Shown here: positions 5,794 to 7,708 of the stretch, one piece after another | Layout: every line of letters starts with the position of its first letter | How positions within the stretch are numbered: position 1 is the stretch's first letter | NCBI GenBank assembly: GCA_017390125.1 | Contig: JAFPCT010000130.1 | Location: 1 to 7,708 of the forward strand | DNA length: 7,708 nt | Origin: Treponema sp. | GTDB lineage: Bacteria; Spirochaetota; Spirochaetia; Treponematales; Treponemataceae | Direction: 5' to 3' | Made by a program: the position numbers and the translations under genes | The notes under the pieces: model-generated | What the model was told of the DNA's origin: nothing | Database searches by the model: none | Seen by the model: the letters and a program-made list of their open reading frames with translations, nothing else

Positions 5794-7629
5794 ATGGAAT
5801 CTACAAAACGTACTGTAACTTGCGGTGAGCTTAGAGCCGCTGATGTTGGTAAGAAAGTTGTATTGAATGGTTGGGTAAGCCGTACTCGCGATTTGGGCGG
5901 CCTTGTATTTATTCGTCTTCGTGACCGTTACGGAATTACTCAGGTAATGGTTGGCGACAAGGCATCTGACAAAGTTAAGCAGATTGCAAGCTCCCTTAAG
6001 AGTGAATACTGTATTGCAGTTGAAGGCACAGTTAACGCCCGTGCAGAAAAAGACATCAACCGCGATATGGCTACTGGTGAAATTGAAGTAGAAGCCAGCG
6101 ACATTGAAATCTTTACTACATCTCAGGAACTTCCGTTCAGCATTGAAGAAGTGCGCCAGAAGGACGGCACAGTTGTTCTTCCTAACGAAGATTTGCGCTT
6201 GAAATACCGCTATTTGGATTTGCGCCGCGATCCGATGCAGCAGAACATTATTTTGAGAAGCCAGGTTACTTTTGCAACCCGCGAATATTTGACTTCAAAG
6301 GGATTCTTGGAAATCGAAACTCCGACTTTCATCAAGTCTACACCGGAAGGAGCCCGCGACTACCTTGTTCCTAGCCGTGTTCACCCTGGAAAATTCTATT
6401 CTTTGCCACAGTCACCACAGCTTTACAAGCAGCTTTTGATGGTTTCTGGATTCGACAAGTACTTCCAGATTGCACGCTGCTACCGCGATGAAGATGCCCG
6501 CGGAGACCGCCAGCCTGAGTTTACTCAGATTGATATGGAAATGTCTTTTACAAACCGCGAGGAAGTTCTTTCTACAACAGAAGGAATGATGCAGTACATT
6601 TTCAAAAAGACATTGAACTACGATTTGCCTGCTAAGTTTGACCGCATTGCCTGGGAAGACGCTTTTGATTTGTACGGAAGCGACAAGCCTGATTTGCGTT
6701 TTGACATGAAGATGCAGGATGCCGCATTTATGGCTGATTTGGCAGACTTTAACGCATTCAAGGCAGGTGGTGCTAACGCAGGCCGTGATGTTCAGCGCCA
6801 CAAACGCTCTGGTTTGAAGGCACTTGTAGTAAAGAACGTTGCCGACAAGTATAGCCGCAAGAACATAGAAGCTCTTGAAGCCGTTGCAAAGACATACAAG
6901 GCTAAGGGCTTGGCTTGGATGAAAGTTGATGCAGAAGGAAAATTTGAAGGCGGAATCTCTAAGTTCTACGCCGGAAAAGAAGCTGAAATCTGCTCTAAAT
7001 TAGGGGCTGAAAAGAACGATTTGATTCTGTTCGTAAGCGACGAAAACTGGCAGCTTGCTTGTACAGCCCTTGGTGCAGTCCGCAAGCAGCTTGGAAAAGA
7101 CTTGAACCTTTACAATCCAAAAGATGAATTCCACTTTGCATGGATTATCGACTTCCCATATTTTGCATTCAACGAAGAAACTCAGGGCTGGGAAACAGAA
7201 CATCACATGTTCACTCTTCCACAGAAACAGTACTGGGATACTTTGGAAAGTGACCCGGGAGCCGTAAAAGGCGACCTTTACGACCTTGTATTGAACGGTT
7301 ACGAACTTGCTTCTGGTTCTATGCGTATCAACGACCCTGCATTGCAGGAACGCATCTTTGAAATCGTAGGCTACAGCCGCGAGCGTGCAGAAAAAGCCTT
7401 CGGCTTTTTGGTACAGGCCTTCAAGTTCGGCGCTCCACCGCACGGAGGAATCGCCCCTGGATTGGACCGCTTGATCATGCTCATGCGCCACGAGGAATCA
7501 ATCCATGAAGTTATTGCATTCCCGAAGAATAATTTGGCAGCAAGTCCAATGGATGAATGTCCAAGTGCAGTTGACGAGCAGCAGCTTAAGGATTTGCACA
7601 TCAACTGTTATGATGTGGAGAAGGATTAA
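5794..7629 (+). CDS. aspS: Aspartyl-tRNA synthetase, bacterial type
   Basis: A cytoplasmic class IIb synthetase that charges tRNA-Asp with aspartate using ATP. At 611 residues it is slightly longer than the usual 590 or so. Domains in order: an OB-fold anticodon-binding domain (about 1-105, GWVSRTRDLGGLVFIRLRD); the hinge and catalytic core starting near LKYRYLDLRR (137-145); motif 1 around GFLEIETPTF (170-179); the ATP/aspartate region TPEGARDYLVPSR (183-195) and LPQSPQLYKQLLM (204-216); motif 2 FQIARCYRDED (224-234) with RQPEFTQID; the bacterial GAD insertion (about 290-430); and motif 3 GIAPGLDRLIML (552-563). L34 and K86 occupy positions where non-discriminating bacterial AspRS such as that of Pseudomonas carry His and Gly, so this enzyme is predicted to be discriminating. 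It is transcribed alone: divergent from the operon on its left and closed by its own terminator. Identity is certain; tRNA specificity is inferred. Confidence 0.98.
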   Translation: MESTKRTVTCGELRAADVGKKVVLNGWVSRTRDLGGLVFIRLRDRYGITQVMVGDKASDKVKQIASSLKSEYCIAVEGTVNARAEKDINRDMATGEIEVEASDIEIFTTSQELPFSIEEVRQKDGTVVLPNEDLRLKYRYLDLRRDPMQQNIILRSQVTFATREYLTSKGFLEIETPTFIKSTPEGARDYLVPSRVHPGKFYSLPQSPQLYKQLLMVSGFDKYFQIARCYRDEDARGDRQPEFTQIDMEMSFTNREEVLSTTEGMMQYIFKKTLNYDLPAKFDRIAWEDAFDLYGSDKPDLRFDMKMQDAAFMADLADFNAFKAGGANAGRDVQRHKRSGLKALVVKNVADKYSRKNIEALEAVAKTYKAKGLAWMKVDAEGKFEGGISKFYAGKEAEICSKLGAEKNDLILFVSDENWQLACTALGAVRKQLGKDLNLYNPKDEFHFAWIIDFPYFAFNEETQGWETEHHMFTLPQKQYWDTLESDPGAVKGDLYDLVLNGYELASGSMRINDPALQERIFEIVGYSRERAEKAFGFLVQAFKFGAPPHGGIAPGLDRLIMLMRHEESIHEVIAFPKNNLAASPMDECPSAVDEQQLKDLHINCYDVEKD

Positions 7630-7644
7630 GTTCTTATAATGGAT

Positions 7645-7679
7645 AAAGCCAGTCTGACTTGGTGTCAGGCTGGCTTTTT
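7645..7679 (+). terminator. Strong intrinsic terminator of aspS
   Basis: AGCCAGTCTGAC (7647-7658) pairs with GTCAGGCTGGCT (7664-7675) over 12 bp with a single U-G wobble, closed by the 5-nt loop TTGGT. The stem can extend by two A-T pairs, and a T-run ending at 7679 is followed by one G and more T's. It begins 15 nt after the aspS stop codon, the expected place for Rho-independent termination. The remaining 29 bases of the window hold no recognisable feature. Confidence 0.95.
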
Positions 7680-7708
7680 GTTTTTCTAAAGACAAAAATT
7701 ATTTAAGA

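Noticed and set aside
7000..7491. 163-residue minus-strand ORF opposite aspS, and a similar one at 6412-6801
   Set aside because: Both lie wholly antisense to conserved AspRS motifs, have no ribosome site or recognisable domain, and follow from the codon bias of aspS.
7635..7640. Perfect TATAAT after the aspS stop codon
   Set aside because: No -35-like hexamer lies at the right spacing, and the site would start transcription inside the aspS terminator stem.

Overview
The window reads as ordinary chromosomal sequence from a host-associated spirochaete, most probably a Treponema species. The reasons are moderate GC content, AT-rich gene junctions, a large aromatic-rich outer-membrane-type beta-barrel protein, an M18 aminopeptidase of the branch I associate with Treponema and Firmicutes, and a bacterial-type AspRS. 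The genus is an inference from protein resemblance and was not tested by a search.

Layout. Positions 1-1835 (+) hold the 3' part of a gene for a beta-propeller plus outer-membrane beta-barrel protein; its reading frame is open to the window edge, so the true start lies outside. It converges with, and overlaps by 9 bp, a three-gene minus-strand cluster read from 5386 down to 1827: a CrtI/phytoene-desaturase-like FAD oxidoreductase, a HAD-family (Gph-like) phosphatase and an M18 aminopeptidase. At both internal junctions the stop codon of one gene is embedded in the Shine-Dalgarno of the next (TAAGGA), with gaps of 11-12 nt, so the three are very likely one operon with coupled translation. The aminopeptidase starts at TTG.

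Positions 5387-5793 hold no intact gene. About 230 bp of this appears to be the decayed remnant of a Wzz/GumC-type polysaccharide chain-length determinant: a scrap of its N-terminal region and its C-terminal membrane segment lie in different frames and nearly abut, followed by an A/T-flanked terminator-like hairpin directly before the oxidoreductase start. Next to it is a dyad-symmetric TTGTAA-N17-TACAAT element that reads as a sigma70-like promoter on both strands. Positions 5794-7629 (+) encode aspartyl-tRNA synthetase (aspS), closed by a strong intrinsic terminator at 7645-7679.

The genes do not form an obvious common pathway: one core translation gene, one envelope protein and a small metabolic/peptidase operon. 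I see no mobile element, CRISPR array, tRNA or rRNA, and no convincing new defence or biosynthetic system. The points most worth a second look are the envelope-gene remnant, its in-frame merger with the oxidoreductase reading frame, and the symmetric promoter.
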